Source: Limnoperna fortunei
Taxonomy: Eukaryota; Mollusca; Bivalvia; Mytilida; Modiolidae
Direction of reading: 5' to 3'
Length of the DNA: 64,000 nt
Assembly (NCBI GenBank): GCA_944474755.1
Contig: OX104122.1
Coordinates: forward strand, 8,643,223 to 8,707,222
The position numbers were made by a program, and so were the translations under genes. A model generated the notes under the pieces. It was not told the origin of the DNA. It saw nothing but the letters and a program-made list of their open reading frames with translations, and made no database searches. Positions within the stretch are counted from its first letter, which is position 1. Every line of letters begins with the position of its first letter. Positions 30,427 to 43,770 of the stretch are shown here, in pieces.

Positions 30427-32520
30427 AGAAACAGTTTACACAGCTTATCTGTCTTTATATCTACAGGTACACAAAGTTACAGTTCACACGACTTATATAT
30501 GGCTTTATATCTGCCGGTACACACAGTAACTGTTCACACGGCTTATCTGTTATTATATCTACAGGTTCACACAGTAACAGTTCACACAGATTATCTGTCT
30601 TTATATCTACAGGTACACACAGTAACAGTTCACACAGCTTATCTGTCTTATATCCAGAGGTACAGACAGTAACAGTTCACACAGCTTATCTGTCTTTATA
30701 TCTACAGGTACACACAGTAACAGTTCACACAGCTTATCTGTCTTTATATCTACAGGTACACACAGTAACAGTTCACACAGCTTATCTGTCTTTATATCTA
30801 CAGGTACAAGCAGTAACAGTTCACATGGCTTATCTGTCTTTATATCTACAGGTACACACAGTAACAGTTCACACGGCTTATCTGTCTTTATATCTACAGG
30901 TACACACAGTAACAGTTCACACAGCTTATCTGTCTTTATATCTACAGGTACACACAGTAACAGTTCACACGACTTATATATGGCTTTATATCTACAGGTA
31001 CACACAGTAAAAGTTCACACGGCTTATCTGTTATTATATCTACAGGTTCACAGAGTAACAGTTCACACAGATTATCTGTCTTTATATCTACAGGTACACA
31101 CAGTAACAGTTCACACAGATTATCTGTGGTTATATCTACAGGTACACACAGTAACAGTTCACACGGCTTATCTGTCTTTATATCTACAGGTACACACAGA
31201 AACAGTTTACACAGCTTATCTGTCTTATATCTACAGGTACACACAGAAAAAGTTCACACAGCTTATCCGTCTTATATCTACAGGTACACACAGAAACAGT
31301 TTACACAGCTTATCCGTCTTATATCTACAGGTACACACAGTAACAGTTCACACAGCTTATCCGTCTTATATCTACAGGTACACACAGAAACAGTTTACAC
31401 AGCTTATCTGTATTGATATCTACAGGTACGCACATTTACAGTTCACACGGCTTATCTGTCTTTTTATCTACAGGTACACACAGTAACAGTTCACACAGAT
31501 TATCTTTCTTTATATCTACAGTTGCACACAGTAACAGTTCACACAGCTTATTTGTCTTTATATCTACAGGTACACACAGTAACAGTTCACACAGCTTATC
31601 TGTCTTTATATCTACAGGTACACACATTTACAGTTCACACGGCTTATCTGTCTTTATATCTACAGGTACACACAGTAACAGTTCACACGACTTATATATG
31701 GCTTTATATCTACAGGTACACACAGTAACAGTTCACACGGCTTATCTGTCTTTATATCTACAGGTACACACAGTAACTGTTCACACGGCTTATCTGTCTT
31801 TATATCTACAGGTACACACAGTAACAGTTCACACAGCTTATCTGTCTTTATATCTACAGGTACACACAGTAACAGTTCACACGACTTATATATGGCTTTA
31901 TATCTACAGGCACACACAGTAACAGTTCACACGGCTTATCTGTCTTTATATCTACAGGTACACACAGTAACAGTTCACATAGCTTATCTGTCTTTATATC
32001 TACAGGTACACACAGTAACAGTTCACACGACTTATATATTGCTTTATATCTACAGGTACACACAGTAACAGTTCAAACGGCTTATCTGTTATTATATCTA
32101 CAGGTTCACACAGTAACAGTTCACACAGATTATCTGTCTTTATATCTACAGGTACACACAGTAACAGTTCACACAGCTTATCTGTCTTATATCTACAGGT
32201 ACACACAGAAACAGTTTACACAGCTTATCTGTCTTTATATCTACAGGTACACAAAGTTACAGTTCACACGACTTATATATGGCTTTATATCTGCCGGTAC
32301 ACACAGGAACTGTTCACACGGCTTATCTGTTATTATATCTACAGGTTCACACAGTAACAGTTCACACAGATTATCTGTCTTTATATCTACAGGTACACAC
32401 AGTAACAGTTCACACAGCTTATCTGTCTTATATCCAGAGGTACAGACAGTAACAGTTCACACAGCTTATCTGTCTTTATATCTACAGGTACACACAGTAA
32501 CAGTTCACATTGTTTATCTG

Positions 32521-35500
32521 TCTTTATATCTACAGGTGCACACAGTAACAGTTCACACGGCTTATCTGTCTTTAAATCCACAGGTACGCACAGTAACAGT
32601 TCACACGGCTTGTCTGTTCTTATATCTACATGTACACACAATAACAGTTCACACGGCTTATCTGTCTTTATATCAACAGGTACACACAGTAACAGTTCAC
32701 ACAGCTTATCTGTCTTTATATCAACAGGTACACACAGTAACAGTTCACACAGCTTATCTCTCTTTATATCAACAGGTACACACAGTAACAGTTCACACGG
32801 CTTATCTGTCTTTATATCTACAGATATACACAGTAACAGTTCACACAGATTATCTGTCTTTATATCTACAGGTACACACAGTAACAGTTCACACAGCTTA
32901 TCTGTCTTTAAATCTACAGGTACACACAGTAACAGTTGATACGGCTTATCTGTCTTTAAATCTACAGGTACACACAGTAACAGTTGATACGGCTTATCTG
33001 TCTTTATATCTACAGGTGCACACAGTAACAGTTCATACATCTTATCTGTCTTTATATCTACAGGTACACACAGTAACAGTTCACACGGCTTATCTGTCTT
33101 TATATCAACAGGTACTCACAGTATCAGTTCACACGGCTTATCTGTCTTTTTATCTTCAGGTACAACAGTAACAGTTCACACGGCTTATCTGTCTTTATAT
33201 CTACAGGTACACAGAGTAACAGGTCACACGGCTTATCTGTCATTATATCTACAGGTACACACAATAACAGTTCACACGGCTTATCTGTCTTTATATCTAC
33301 AGGTACACACAGTAACAGTTCATACGGCTTATCTGTCTTTATATCTACAGGTGCACACAGTAACAGTTCATACGGCTTATCTGTCTTTATATCTACAGGT
33401 ACACACAGTAACAGTTCACACGACTTATCTGTCATTATATCTACAGGTGCACACAGTAACAGGTCACACGGCTTATCTGTCTGTATATCTACAGGTACAC
33501 ACAGTAACAGTTCACACGGCTTATCTGTCATTATATCTACAGGTACACACAGTAACAGTTTACACAGCTTATCTGTCTTTATATCTACAGGTATACACAG
33601 TAACAGTTCACACAGCTTATCTGCCTTTATATCTACAGGTGCACACAGTAATTTCACACGGCTTATCTGTCTTTAAATCCACAGTTACGCACAGTAACAG
33701 TTCACCCGGCTTGCCTGTTCTTATATCTACATGTACACACAGTAACAGTTCACACGGCTTATCTGTCTTTATATCTACAGGTACACAGTAACAGTTCACA
33801 CGGCTTATCTGTCTTTATATCTACAGGTACACAGAGTAACAGGTCACACGGCTTATCTGTCTGTATATCTACAGGTACACACAGTAACAGTTCACACAGC
33901 TTATCTGTCTTTAAATCTACAGGTGCACACAGTAACAGTTCATACGGCTTATCTGTCTTTATATCTACAGGTACACACAGTAACAGTTCACACGGCTTAT
34001 CTGTCTTTATATCTACAGGTACTCACAGTATCAGTTCACACGGCTTATCTGTCTTTATATCTACAGGTACACACAGTAACAGTTCACACGGCTTATCTTT
34101 CTTTATATCTACAGGTACACACAGTAACAGTTCACACGCCTTATCTGTCTTTATATCTACAGGTACACACAGTAACAGTTCACACGGCTTATCTGTCTTT
34201 ATATCTACAGGTACTCACAGCATCAGTTCATCCGGCTTATCTGTCTTTATATCTACAGGTACTCACAGTATCAGTTCATACGGCTTATCTGTCTTTATAT
34301 CTACAGGTACACACAGTAACAGTTCATACGGCTTATCTGTCTTTATATCTACAGGTGCACACAGTAACAGTTCATACGGCTTATCTGTCTTTATATCTAC
34401 AGGTACACACAGTAACAGTTCACACGGCTTATCTGTCTTTAAATCCACAGTTACGCACAGTAACAGTTCACCCGGCTTGCCTGTTCTTATATCTACATGT
34501 ACACACAGTAACAGTTCACACGGCTTATCTGTCTTTATATCTACAGGTACACAGTAACAGTTCACACGGCTTATCTGTCTTTATATCTACAGGTACACAG
34601 AGTAACAGGTCACACGGCTTATCTGTCTGTATATCTACAGGTACACACAGTAACAGTTCACACGGCTTATCTGTCTTTAAATCTACAGGTACACACAGTA
34701 TCAGTTCATACGGCCTATCGATCTTTATATCTACAGGTACACACAGTAACAGTTCACACGGCTTATCTGTGTTTATATCTACAGGTACTCACAGCATCAG
34801 TTCATCCGGCTTATCTGTCTTTATATCTAAAGGTACACACAGTAACAGTTCACACGGCTTATCTGTCTTTATATCTACAGGTACTCACAGCATCAGTTCA
34901 TCCGGCTTATCTGTCTTTATATCTACAGGTACTCACAGTATCAGTTCATACGGCTTGTCTGTCTTTATATCTACAGGTACACACAGTAACAGTTCATACG
35001 GCTTATCTGTCTTTATATCTACAGGTGCACACAGTAACAGTTCATACGGCTTATCTGTCTTTATATCTACAGGTGCACACAGTAACAGTTCATACGGCTT
35101 ATCTGTCTTTATATCTACAGGTACACACAGTAACAGTTCACACGACTTATCTGTCATTATATCTACAGGTGCACACAGTAACAGTTTACACGGCTTATCT
35201 GCCTTTATATCTACAGGTACACACAGTAACAGTTCACACGGCTTATCTGTCATTATGTCTACATGTACACACAGTAACAGTTTACACAGCTTATCTGTCT
35301 TTATATCTACAGGTATACACAGTAACAGTTCACACAGCTTATCTGCCTTTATATCTACAGGTGCACACAGTAATTTCACACGGCTTATCTGTCTTTAAAT
35401 CCACAGTTACGCACAATTAACAGTTCACCCGGCTTGCCTGTTCTTATATCTACATGTACACACAGTAACAGTTCACACGGCTTATCTGTCTTTATATCTA

Positions 35501-36359
35501 CAGGTACACAGTAACAGTTCACACGGCTTATCTGTCTTTATATCTACAGGTACACAGAGTAACAGGTCACACGGCTTATCTGTCTGTATATCTACAGGTA
35601 CACACAGTAACAGTTCACACGGCTTATCTGTCTTTAAATCTACAGGTACACACAGTATCAGTTCATACGGCCTATCGATCTTTATATCTACATGTACACA
35701 CAGTAACAGTTCACACGGCTTATCTGTCTTTATATCTACAGGTACACACAGTAACAGATCACACGGCTTATCTGTCTTTATATCTACAGGTGCACACAGT
35801 AATTTCACACGGCTAAACTGACTTTATTTCTACAGGTACTCACAGTAACAGTTCAAACGGCTTATCTGTCTTTATATCTACAGGTACACACAGTAACAGT
35901 TCACACAGCTTATCTGTCTTTATATCTACAGGTACTCACAGTATCAGTTCACACGGCTTATCTGTCTTTATATCTACAGGTACACACAGTAACAGTTCAC
36001 ACGGCTTATCTGTCTTTATATCTACAGGTACTCACAGCATCAGTTCATACGGCTTATCTGTCTTTATATCTACAGGTACTCACAGTATCAGTTCATACGG
36101 CTTATCTGTCTTTATATCTTCAGGTACACACAGTAACAGTTCACACAGCTTATCTGTCTTTATATCTACAGGTACTCACAGTATCAGTTCACACGGCTTA
36201 TCTGTCTTTATATCTACAGGTACACACAGTAACAGTTCACACGGCTTATCTGTCTTTATATCTACAGGTACACAGAGTAACAGGTCACACGGCTTATCTG
36301 TCATTATATCTACAGGTACACACAGTAACAGTTCACACGGCTTATCTATCTTCATATCT
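32521..36359 (+). repeat. 48-bp minisatellite, diverged distal subfamily
   Basis: The same 48-bp family continues with its own variants: ATATCAACAGGTACAC, TACTCACAGTATCAGTTC, TACTCACAGCATCAGTTCATC, AACAGGTCACACGG, TTTAAATCCACAGTTACGC and shortened units GTACACAGTAACAG. A block containing TTTAAATCCACAGTTACGC, then CCCGGCTTGCC, recurs at about 33,672, 34,438 and 35,394 (spacings 766 and 956 bp), so this part has its own higher-order amplification, independent of the block to the left. Units are more heterogeneous, as expected near an array edge. The longest stop-free frame (33,923-35,398) is a by-product of the 48-bp period. Confidence 0.93.
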
Positions 36360-37425
36360 ACATCAGATAGGTAACTATTACACCTGTCGACATCAGATAG
36401 GTAATTATTACACCTGTCGACATCGGGTAGGTAACTATAACACTTGTTGACATCAGGTAGGTAACTATTACACTTGTCGACATCAAGCAGGTAAATATTA
36501 CACCTGTCGACATCAGATCGGTTAGTAACTATTACACCTGTCGACATCGGGTAGGTAACTGAAACACTTATTCACATGTGTAGTAAACTATTACATCTAT
36601 CGACAACAGGTAGATAGCTATTACACTTGTCGACATTAGGTAGGTAACCATTACACTTGGTGTCATAAGCAAGGTAGCTATTAAACTTGTCGACATCAGG
36701 CAGGTAACTATTACAATTTTACACGTCAGTAGTAAACGATTACATCATGTAGGTAACTATTACAAAGGTAGACATCAGGCAGGTAAATATTACACTTGTC
36801 GACATCAGGTAGGTAACTATTTCACCTGTCGACGTCAGGTATGAAACTACTACACTTGTCGACATTATGTAGGTAACAATAAAGATTGTTTACATCTGTG
36901 GTAAACAATTACACTTGTTGATATCAGGTAGGTAAATATTACACTTGTCGACATCAGGTATGTAACTATTACACTTGTCGACGTCAGGTAGGTGACTATT
37001 ACACTTGCTGACATCAGGTAGGTAGCTATTAAACTTGTCGACATCAGGTAGTAACTATTACAATTTTACACGTCAGTAGTAAACGATTACAACTGTCGAC
37101 AACATGTAGGTAACTATAACACTTGTTGACATCAAGAAGATAATAATAACACTTGTGGACATCATGTAGATAACTATTACATTTTCCGACATCAAGCAGG
37201 TAATATTACACTTGTTGACATTAGGTAAGTAGCTATTACACTGTCGACACCAGGTAGGTAACTAATACACTTGTCGCCATCAGGTAAGTAACTGTAATAC
37301 TTGTTGACATCAGGTAGGTAACTATTACACTTGTACGCATCAGTAGTAAACGATTACACCTGTCGACATCGGGTAGGTTACTATTACACCTGTCAACACA
37401 AGGTACTTAACTTTCATACTTTTGT
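36360..37425 (+). repeat. Degenerate 30-bp tandem array
   Basis: About 35 copies of a 30-bp unit with the core GGTAACTATTACACTTGTCG followed by ACATCA. Units vary by substitutions and by 1-5-bp indels; some are replaced by a CGTCAGTAGTAAACGATTAC variant (near 36,725, 37,069 and 37,341). The junction with the 48-bp array is abrupt, within the sequence CATATCTACATCAGATAGG, with no unique spacer. No coding potential is visible. Confidence 0.92.
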
Positions 37426-37554
37426 AATTAAGGAGTTAACTACGTTTCCACTACGGTCCGCGACCAGTTAACTACATACAATGGCAACTTTAATAGTTAT
37501 CTGTTCTGTGTCGACAAGCTTATTGTGAGGTATTCACTGCTCAACCAAGAGCGT
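37426..37554. other. Short non-repetitive spacer between arrays
   Basis: About 130 bp of apparently unique sequence between the 30-bp and 52-bp arrays. It holds GTTAACTAC twice, near 37,434 and 37,466. I see no gene or regulatory element in it. Confidence 0.6.
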
Positions 37555-38720
37555 ACAATGGACACCTGAGGCGTAGAGACAGTAGGTTGTATTTGTCCTA
37601 AGAATATTAACACTGGACACCTGAGATGGAGGAACGGTGGGTTGTATTTATCCTAAGAATATTTGCCTCAACCTGAGGGGGAGAGACGGTGGGTTGTATT
37701 TATCCTAAGAATATTTGCCTCAACCTGAGGAGGAGAGACGGTCGGTTGTGTTTATCCTAAGAATATTTGCCTCAACCTGAGGAGGAGAGACGGTCGGTTG
37801 TGTTTATCCTAAGAATATTTGCCTCAACCTGAGGGGGAGAGACGGTCGGTTGTGTTTATCCTAAGAATATTTGCCTCAACCTGAGGAGGAGAGACGGTCG
37901 GTTGTGTTTATCCTAAGAATATTTGCCTCAACCTGAGGAGGAGAGACGGTCGGTTGTGTTTATCCTAAGAATATTTGCCTCAACCTGAGGAGGAGAGACG
38001 GTCGGTTGTGTTTATCCTAAGAATATTTGCCTCAACCTGAGGGGGAGAGACGGTCGGTTGTGTTTATCCTAAGAATATTTGCCTCAACCTGAGGAGGAGA
38101 GACGGTCGGTTGTGTTTATCCTAAGAATATTTGCCTCAACCTGAGGAGGAGAGACGGTCGGTTGTGTTTATCCTAAGAATATTTGCCTCAACCTGAGGAG
38201 GAGAGACGGTCGATTGTGTTTATCCTAAGAATATTTGCCTCAACCTGAGGGGGAGAGACGGTCGGTTGTGTTTATCCTAAGAATATTTGCCTCAACCTGA
38301 GGAGGAGAGACGGTCGGTTGTGTTTATCCTAAGAATATTTGCCTCAACCTGAGGGGGAGAGACGGTCGGTTGTGTTTATCCTAAGAATATTTGCCTCAAC
38401 CTGAGGAGGAGAGACGGTCGGTTGTGTTTATCCTAAGAATATTTGCCTCAACCCGAGGGGGAGAGACGGTCGGTTGTGTTTATCCTAAGAATATTTGCCT
38501 CAACCTGAGGAGGAGAGACGGTCGGTTGTGTTTATCCTAAGAATATTTGCCTCAACCTGAGGGGGAGAGACAGTGGGTTGTATTTATCCTAAGAATATTA
38601 ACACTGGACACCTGAGATGGAGGAACGGTGGGTTGCATTTATCCTAAGAATATTTGCCTCAACCTGAGGGGGAGAGACGGTTGGTTGTGTTTATCCTAAA
38701 ATAAATATTTACTCTGGACA
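37555..38720 (+). repeat. 52-bp tandem array, homogeneous half
   Basis: About 22 copies of a 52-bp unit built from GAGAGACGGTCGGTTGTGTT, TATCCTAAGAATATTTGCCT and CAACCTGAGG. Copies between about 37,730 and 38,575 are nearly identical except for an A/G switch (CTGAGGAGGAG versus CTGAGGGGGAG) whose order is itself regular. The outer units (near 37,580 and 38,590) carry ATTAACACTGGACACC instead and are older. Confidence 0.95.
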
Positions 38721-39715
38721 CCTAAGATGGACAGATCATGGGTTGTATTTATCCTAAGAATATTTACACCGGACACCTGAGGTGGAGAGACGGTTTGTCG
38801 AATTTATCCCACAAATATTTACACCGCATACCTGAGGCGAAGAGACGGTGGGTTGTATTTATCCAAAGGATATTTATTGGATACCTGATGTTGAGAGACG
38901 ATGGGTTGTATTTATCCTAAGGATATTTATTAGATACCTGGGGTTGAGAGACGATGGGTTGTATTTATCCTAAGGATATTTATTGGATACCTGGGGTTGA
39001 GAGACGATGGGTTGTATTTATCCTAAGGATATTTATTAGATACCTGAGGTTGAGAGACGATGAGAGACGATGGGTTGTATTTATCCTATGTATATTTATT
39101 AGATACCTGAGGTTGAGAGACGGTGGGTTGTATTTATCCTGAGGATATTTATTGGATACCTGAGGTTGAGAGACGGTCGGTTGTATTTATCCTAAGGATA
39201 TTTATTGGATACCTGAGGTAAAGAGAAGGCGGGTTGTATTTATCCTAAGAATATTTATTAGATACCTAAGGCTGAGAGACGGTGGGTTGTATTTATCCTA
39301 AGGATATTTATTAGATACCTGAGGCTGAGATACGGTGGGTTGTATTTATCCTATGGATATTTATTAGATACCTGAGGTTGAGAGACGGTGGGTTGTATTT
39401 ATCCTATTGGATATTTATTAGATACCTGAGGTTGAGAGACGGTGGGTTGTATTTATCCTATTGGATATTTATTAGATACCTGAGGTTGAGATACGGTGGG
39501 TTGTATTTATCCTAAGGATATGTATTACATACCTGAGGTTGAGAGACGGTGGGTTGTATTTATCCTATTGGATATTTATTAGATACCTGAGGCTGAGATA
39601 CGGTGGGTTGTATTTATCCTATGGATATTTATTAGATACCTGAGGTTGAGAGACGGTGGGTTGTATTTATCCTATTGGATATTTATTAGATACCTGAGGT
39701 TGAGAGACGGTGGGT
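38721..39715 (+). repeat. 53-54-bp tandem array, diverged half
   Basis: The 52-bp family continues with units of 53-54 bp carrying GGATATTTATTAGATACCTG and GGTTGAGAGACGGTGGGTTG. Some units have TCCTATTGGATATT (one base longer) and others TCCTAAGGATATT. The array stops abruptly at GGTGGGTCACAACAAATC. Short stop-free frames here come from the repeat and are not genes. Confidence 0.93.
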
Positions 39716-40055
39716 CACAACAAATCAAGCGAATACCGAGATTTGTTCTAAAGACACTGATGAAACCTGTTGGTCAGGGGAAATAATTGTGCAATTTTTT
39801 TAGTTTAAAACTGTGTTTACACATATATGTGAGTTTATTACACAGCAGTTTAGAAATTTTCACAACGTGTAACCGTTTATTAGTGCGTGATTAGAATTTC
39901 ACAAGATGGTTGGTGTTCATTGACAGTAAAGATTAAGTCGAGCACACTATATCCTAAGACGTGCTAGAACTTATAGCACGTCATTAACAGTTACGGCAAA
40001 CTACCTATACCCTGAAAAAAAATGAGATAAAAGTCTACAGCAATCGTGTTCTATA
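39716..40055. other. Non-repetitive AT-rich spacer
   Basis: About 340 bp between the 52-bp and 39-bp arrays. It contains T-rich and A-rich stretches and a short inverted repeat around CTAAGACGTGCTAG and CTTATAGCACGTC. No gene, promoter or RNA is recognised. Confidence 0.6.
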
Positions 40056-41922
40056 CTATCGGTGAACACCTATATCTGTAAGTAAGCCTCAGGTCAAGGG
40101 AAAAACACCTATAGTTGTAAGTAAGCCTCAGGTCAAGGGGAGCTCACCTTAGTTGTAAGTAAGCCTCAGGTGAAAGGGAGATCACCTATAGCTGTAAGTA
40201 AGACTCAGGTCAAGGGGAGATCACCTATAGCTGTAAGTAAGCCTCAGGTCAAGGGGAGATACCCTATAGCTGTAAGTAAGCCTCGGGTCAGGGGAGATCA
40301 CCTACAGCTGTAAGAAGCCTCAGGTCAAGTGGAGATCACCTTTAGCTGTAAGTATGCCTCGGGTCAAGGGCAGATTACCTATAGCTGTAAGAAACACTCA
40401 GGTCAAGGGGAGATCACCTATAGCTGTAAGTAAGCATCAGGTCAAAGAGAAATCACCTATAGTTGTAAGTAAGCTTCATGTCAAGTGGAGATCACCTATA
40501 GCTGTAAGAAAGCCTCAGGTCAAGGGGAGATCACCTATAGCTGTAAGTAAGCATCAGGTATAAGACAGATTACCTATAGCTGTAAGTAAGCCTAAGGTCA
40601 AGATCGAGATCACCTATAGCTGTAAGTAAGCCTCAGGTCAATGGGAGATTAAATATAGCAGTAAGTAAGCATCAGGTCAAGGGGAGATCATCTATAGCTG
40701 TAAGTAAGCCACAGGTCAAGGGGAGACCACCTATAGCTGTAAGTAAGCCAAAGGTCAAGGGGAGGCCAATACCTTTAGTTTTAAGTATACCCAAGGTAAA
40801 GGGGAGATCACCTATAGTTGTAAGTATGCCTCCGGTGAAGGAGAGATCACCTATAGCTGCAAGAAAGACTCAGGTCATAGGGAGATCATCTATATATGTA
40901 AGTAAGCCTCAGGTCATGGGGAGATCACCTATAGCTGTAAGTAAGCCTCGGGTCAGGGGAGATCACCTATAGCTGTAAGTAAGCCTCAGGTCAAGTGGAG
41001 ATCACCTTTAGCTGTAAGTATGCCTCAGGTCAAGGGCAGATCACCTATAGCTGTAAGAAAGCCTCAGGTCAAGGGGAGATCACCTATATCTGTAAGTAAG
41101 CATCAGGTATAAGACAGATTACCTATAGCTGTAAGTAAGCCTAAGGTCAAGATCCAGATCACCTATAGCTGTAAGTAAGCCTCAGGTGAATGGGAGATCA
41201 TCTATAGCTGTAAGTAAGCCACAGGTCAAGGGGAGACCACCTATAGCTGTAAGTAAGCCACAGGTCAAGGGGAGGCCAATACCTTTAGTTTTAAGTATAC
41301 CCAAGGTAAAGGGGAGATCACCTATAGCTGTACCTAATCCTCAGGTCAAGTGGAGATCACCTATAGCTGTAAGTTAGCCTCAGGTCAAGGGGAGATCACC
41401 TATAGCTGTAAGTATGCCTTCGGTGAAGGAGAGATCACCTATAGCTGCAAGAAAGACTCAGGTCATAGGGAGATCACCTATATATGTAAGTAAGCCTCAG
41501 GTGAAAGGGAAATCATCCTATAGCTGTAAGTAAGACTCAGGTCAAGGGGAGATCACCTATAGCTGTAAGTAAGCCTCAGGTCAAGGGGAGATACCCTATA
41601 GCTGTAAGTAAGCCTCTGGTCATGGGGAGATCACCTATAGCTGTAAGTAAGCATCGGGTCAGGGGAGATCACCTATAGCTGTAAGTAAGCCTCAGGTCAA
41701 GTGGAGATCACCTTTAGCTGTAAGTATCCCTCAGGTCAAGGGCAGATCACCTATAGCTGTAAGAAACACTCAGGTCAAGGGGAGATCACCTATAGCTGTA
41801 AGTAAGCATCAGGTCAAAGAGAAATCACCTATAGCTGTAAGTAAGCTTCATGTCAAGTGGAGATCACCTATAGCTGTAAGAAAGCCTTAGGTCAAGGGGA
41901 GATCACCTATAGCTGTAAGTAA

Positions 41923-42393
41923 GCATCAGGTCTAAGACAGATTACCTATAGTTGTAAGTAAGCCTAAGGTCAAGGTCGAGATCACCTATAGCAGTAAGTA
42001 AGCATCAGGTCAAGGGGAGATCATCTATAGCTGTAAGTAAGCCACAGGTCAAGGGGAGACCACCTATAGCTGTAAGTAAGCATCAGGTCTAAGACAGATT
42101 ACCTATAGTTGTAAGTAAGCCTAAGGTCAAGATCGAGATCACCTATAGCAGTAAGTAAGCATCAGGTCAAGGGGAGATCATCTATAGCTGTAAGTAAGCC
42201 TCAGGTCAAGGGGAGACCACCTATAGCTGTAAGTAAGCATCAGGTCTAAGACAGATTACCTATAGTTGTAAGTAAGCCTAAGGTCAAGATCGAGATCACC
42301 TATAGCAGTAAGTAAGCATCAGGTCAAGGGGAGATCAGCTATAGCTGTAAGTAAGCCACAGGTCAAGGGGAGACCACCTATAGCTGTAAGTAA
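41923..42393 (+). repeat. 157-bp higher-order repeat, three copies in the 39-bp array
   Basis: Blocks beginning GCATCAGGTCTAAGACAG start at 41,923, 42,080 and 42,237, a constant 157 bp (four 39-bp units plus one base). Each contains AAGGTCAAGATCGAGATCAC (AAGGTCGAG in the first) and TATAGCAGTAAGTAAGC. The extra base shifts the frame from block to block. Confidence 0.85.
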
Positions 42394-43770
42394 GCCACAG
42401 GTCAAGGGGAGGCCAATACCTTTAGTTTTAAGTATACCCAAGGTAAAGGGGAGATCACCTATAGTTGTAAGTATGCCTCCGGTGAAGGAGAGATCACCTA
42501 TAGCTGCAAGAAAGACTCAGGTCATAGGGAGATCACTTATATATGTAAGTAAGCCTCAGGTGAAAGGGAAATCACCTATAGCTGTAAGTAAGACTCAGGT
42601 CAAGGGGAGATCACCTATAGCTGTAAGTAAGCCTCAGGTCAAGGGGAGATACCCTATAGCTGTAAGTAAGCCTCAGGTCATGGGGAGATCACCTATAGCT
42701 GTAAGTAAGCATCGGGTCAGGGGAGATCACCTATAGCTGTAAGTAAGCCTCAGGTTAAGTGGAGATCACCTTTAGCTGTAAGTATGCCTCAGGTCAAGGG
42801 CAGATCACCTATAGCTGTAAGAAACACTCAGGTCAAGGGGAGATCACCTATAGCTGTAAGTAAGCATCAGGTCAAAGAGAAATCACCTATAGCTGTAAGT
42901 AAGCTTCATGTCAAGTGGAGATCACCTATAGCTGTAAGAAAGCCTTAGGTCAAGGGGAGATTACCTATAGCTGTAAGTAAGCATCAGGTCTAAGACAGAT
43001 TACCTATAGCTGTAAGTAAGCCTAAGGTCAAGGTCGAGATCACCTATAGCTGTAAGTAAGCCTTAGGTCAAGGGGAGATTACATATAGCAGTAAGTAAGC
43101 ATCAGGTCAAGGGGAGATCATCTATAGCTGTAAGTAAGCCACAGGTCAAGGGGAGACCACCTATAGCTGTAAGTAAGCCACAGGTCAAGGGGAGGCCAAT
43201 TCCTTTAGTTTTAAGTATACCTAAGGTAAAGGGGAGATCACCTATAGTTGTAAGTATGCCTCCGGTGAAGGAGAGATCACCTATAGCTGCAAGAAAGACT
43301 CAGATCATAGGGAGATCACCTATATATGTTAGTAGGCCTCAGGTCAAAGGAAGAATACCTATAGCTGTAAGTAAGCCTCAGGTTAAGGAGAGATCACCTG
43401 TAGCTGTAAGTAAGCCACAGGTTAAGGGGAGATCACCTATAGCTGTAAGTAAGCCTCATGTCAAGGGGAGATCACCTATAGCTGTAAGTAAGCCTCAGGT
43501 GAAGGGGAGATCACCTATAGCTGTAAGTAAGCCTCTTGCGAAGGGGTGATCACCTATAGTTGTAAGTAAGCCTCAGGTCAAGTGTAGATCACCTGTTTCT
43601 GTAGGGGAGATCACCCATAGCTGTAAGAAAGACTCAGGTCATGGGTAGATCACCTATAGCTGTAAGTAAGCCTCATGTAATGGGGGATCACCTATAGCTT
43701 TAAGTAAACCTCAGGTCTAGGGGAGATCACCTATAGCTGTAAGAAAACTCAGGTCAAGGGGAAATCACCT

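Larger units (their letters stand above)
1..32520 (+). repeat. 48-bp minisatellite, main block
   Basis: About 675 head-to-tail copies of a 48-bp unit with the core TTTATATCTACAGGT followed by ACAGTAACAGTTCACAC and GGCTTAT or AGCTTAT. Unit variants recur in fixed order: a 47-bp unit that lost one T (CTGTCTTATATC), a unit with AGAAACAGTTTACAC, one with CGCACATTTACAG, one ending CACGACTTATATATGG, and one with TTGTTTATATG. The recurring order of variants shows amplification of multi-unit blocks rather than single units. Because 48 is divisible by three, a 16-residue repeat (YLSLYLQVHTVTVHTA) is open in one plus frame and another (CVPVDIKTDKPCELLL) on the minus strand; no start, splice or codon-bias evidence supports translation. 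The array begins before the window, so its true length is unknown. Confidence 0.97.

Noticed and set aside
33923..35398. A 491-codon open frame, and dozens of 60-290-codon frames on both strands in 1-36,359
   Set aside because: They are translations of a 48-bp tandem repeat with no stop in several frames. Frames break at every 47-bp unit, and starts fall on repeated ATATATGG, TTG or GTG. No independent gene signal exists.
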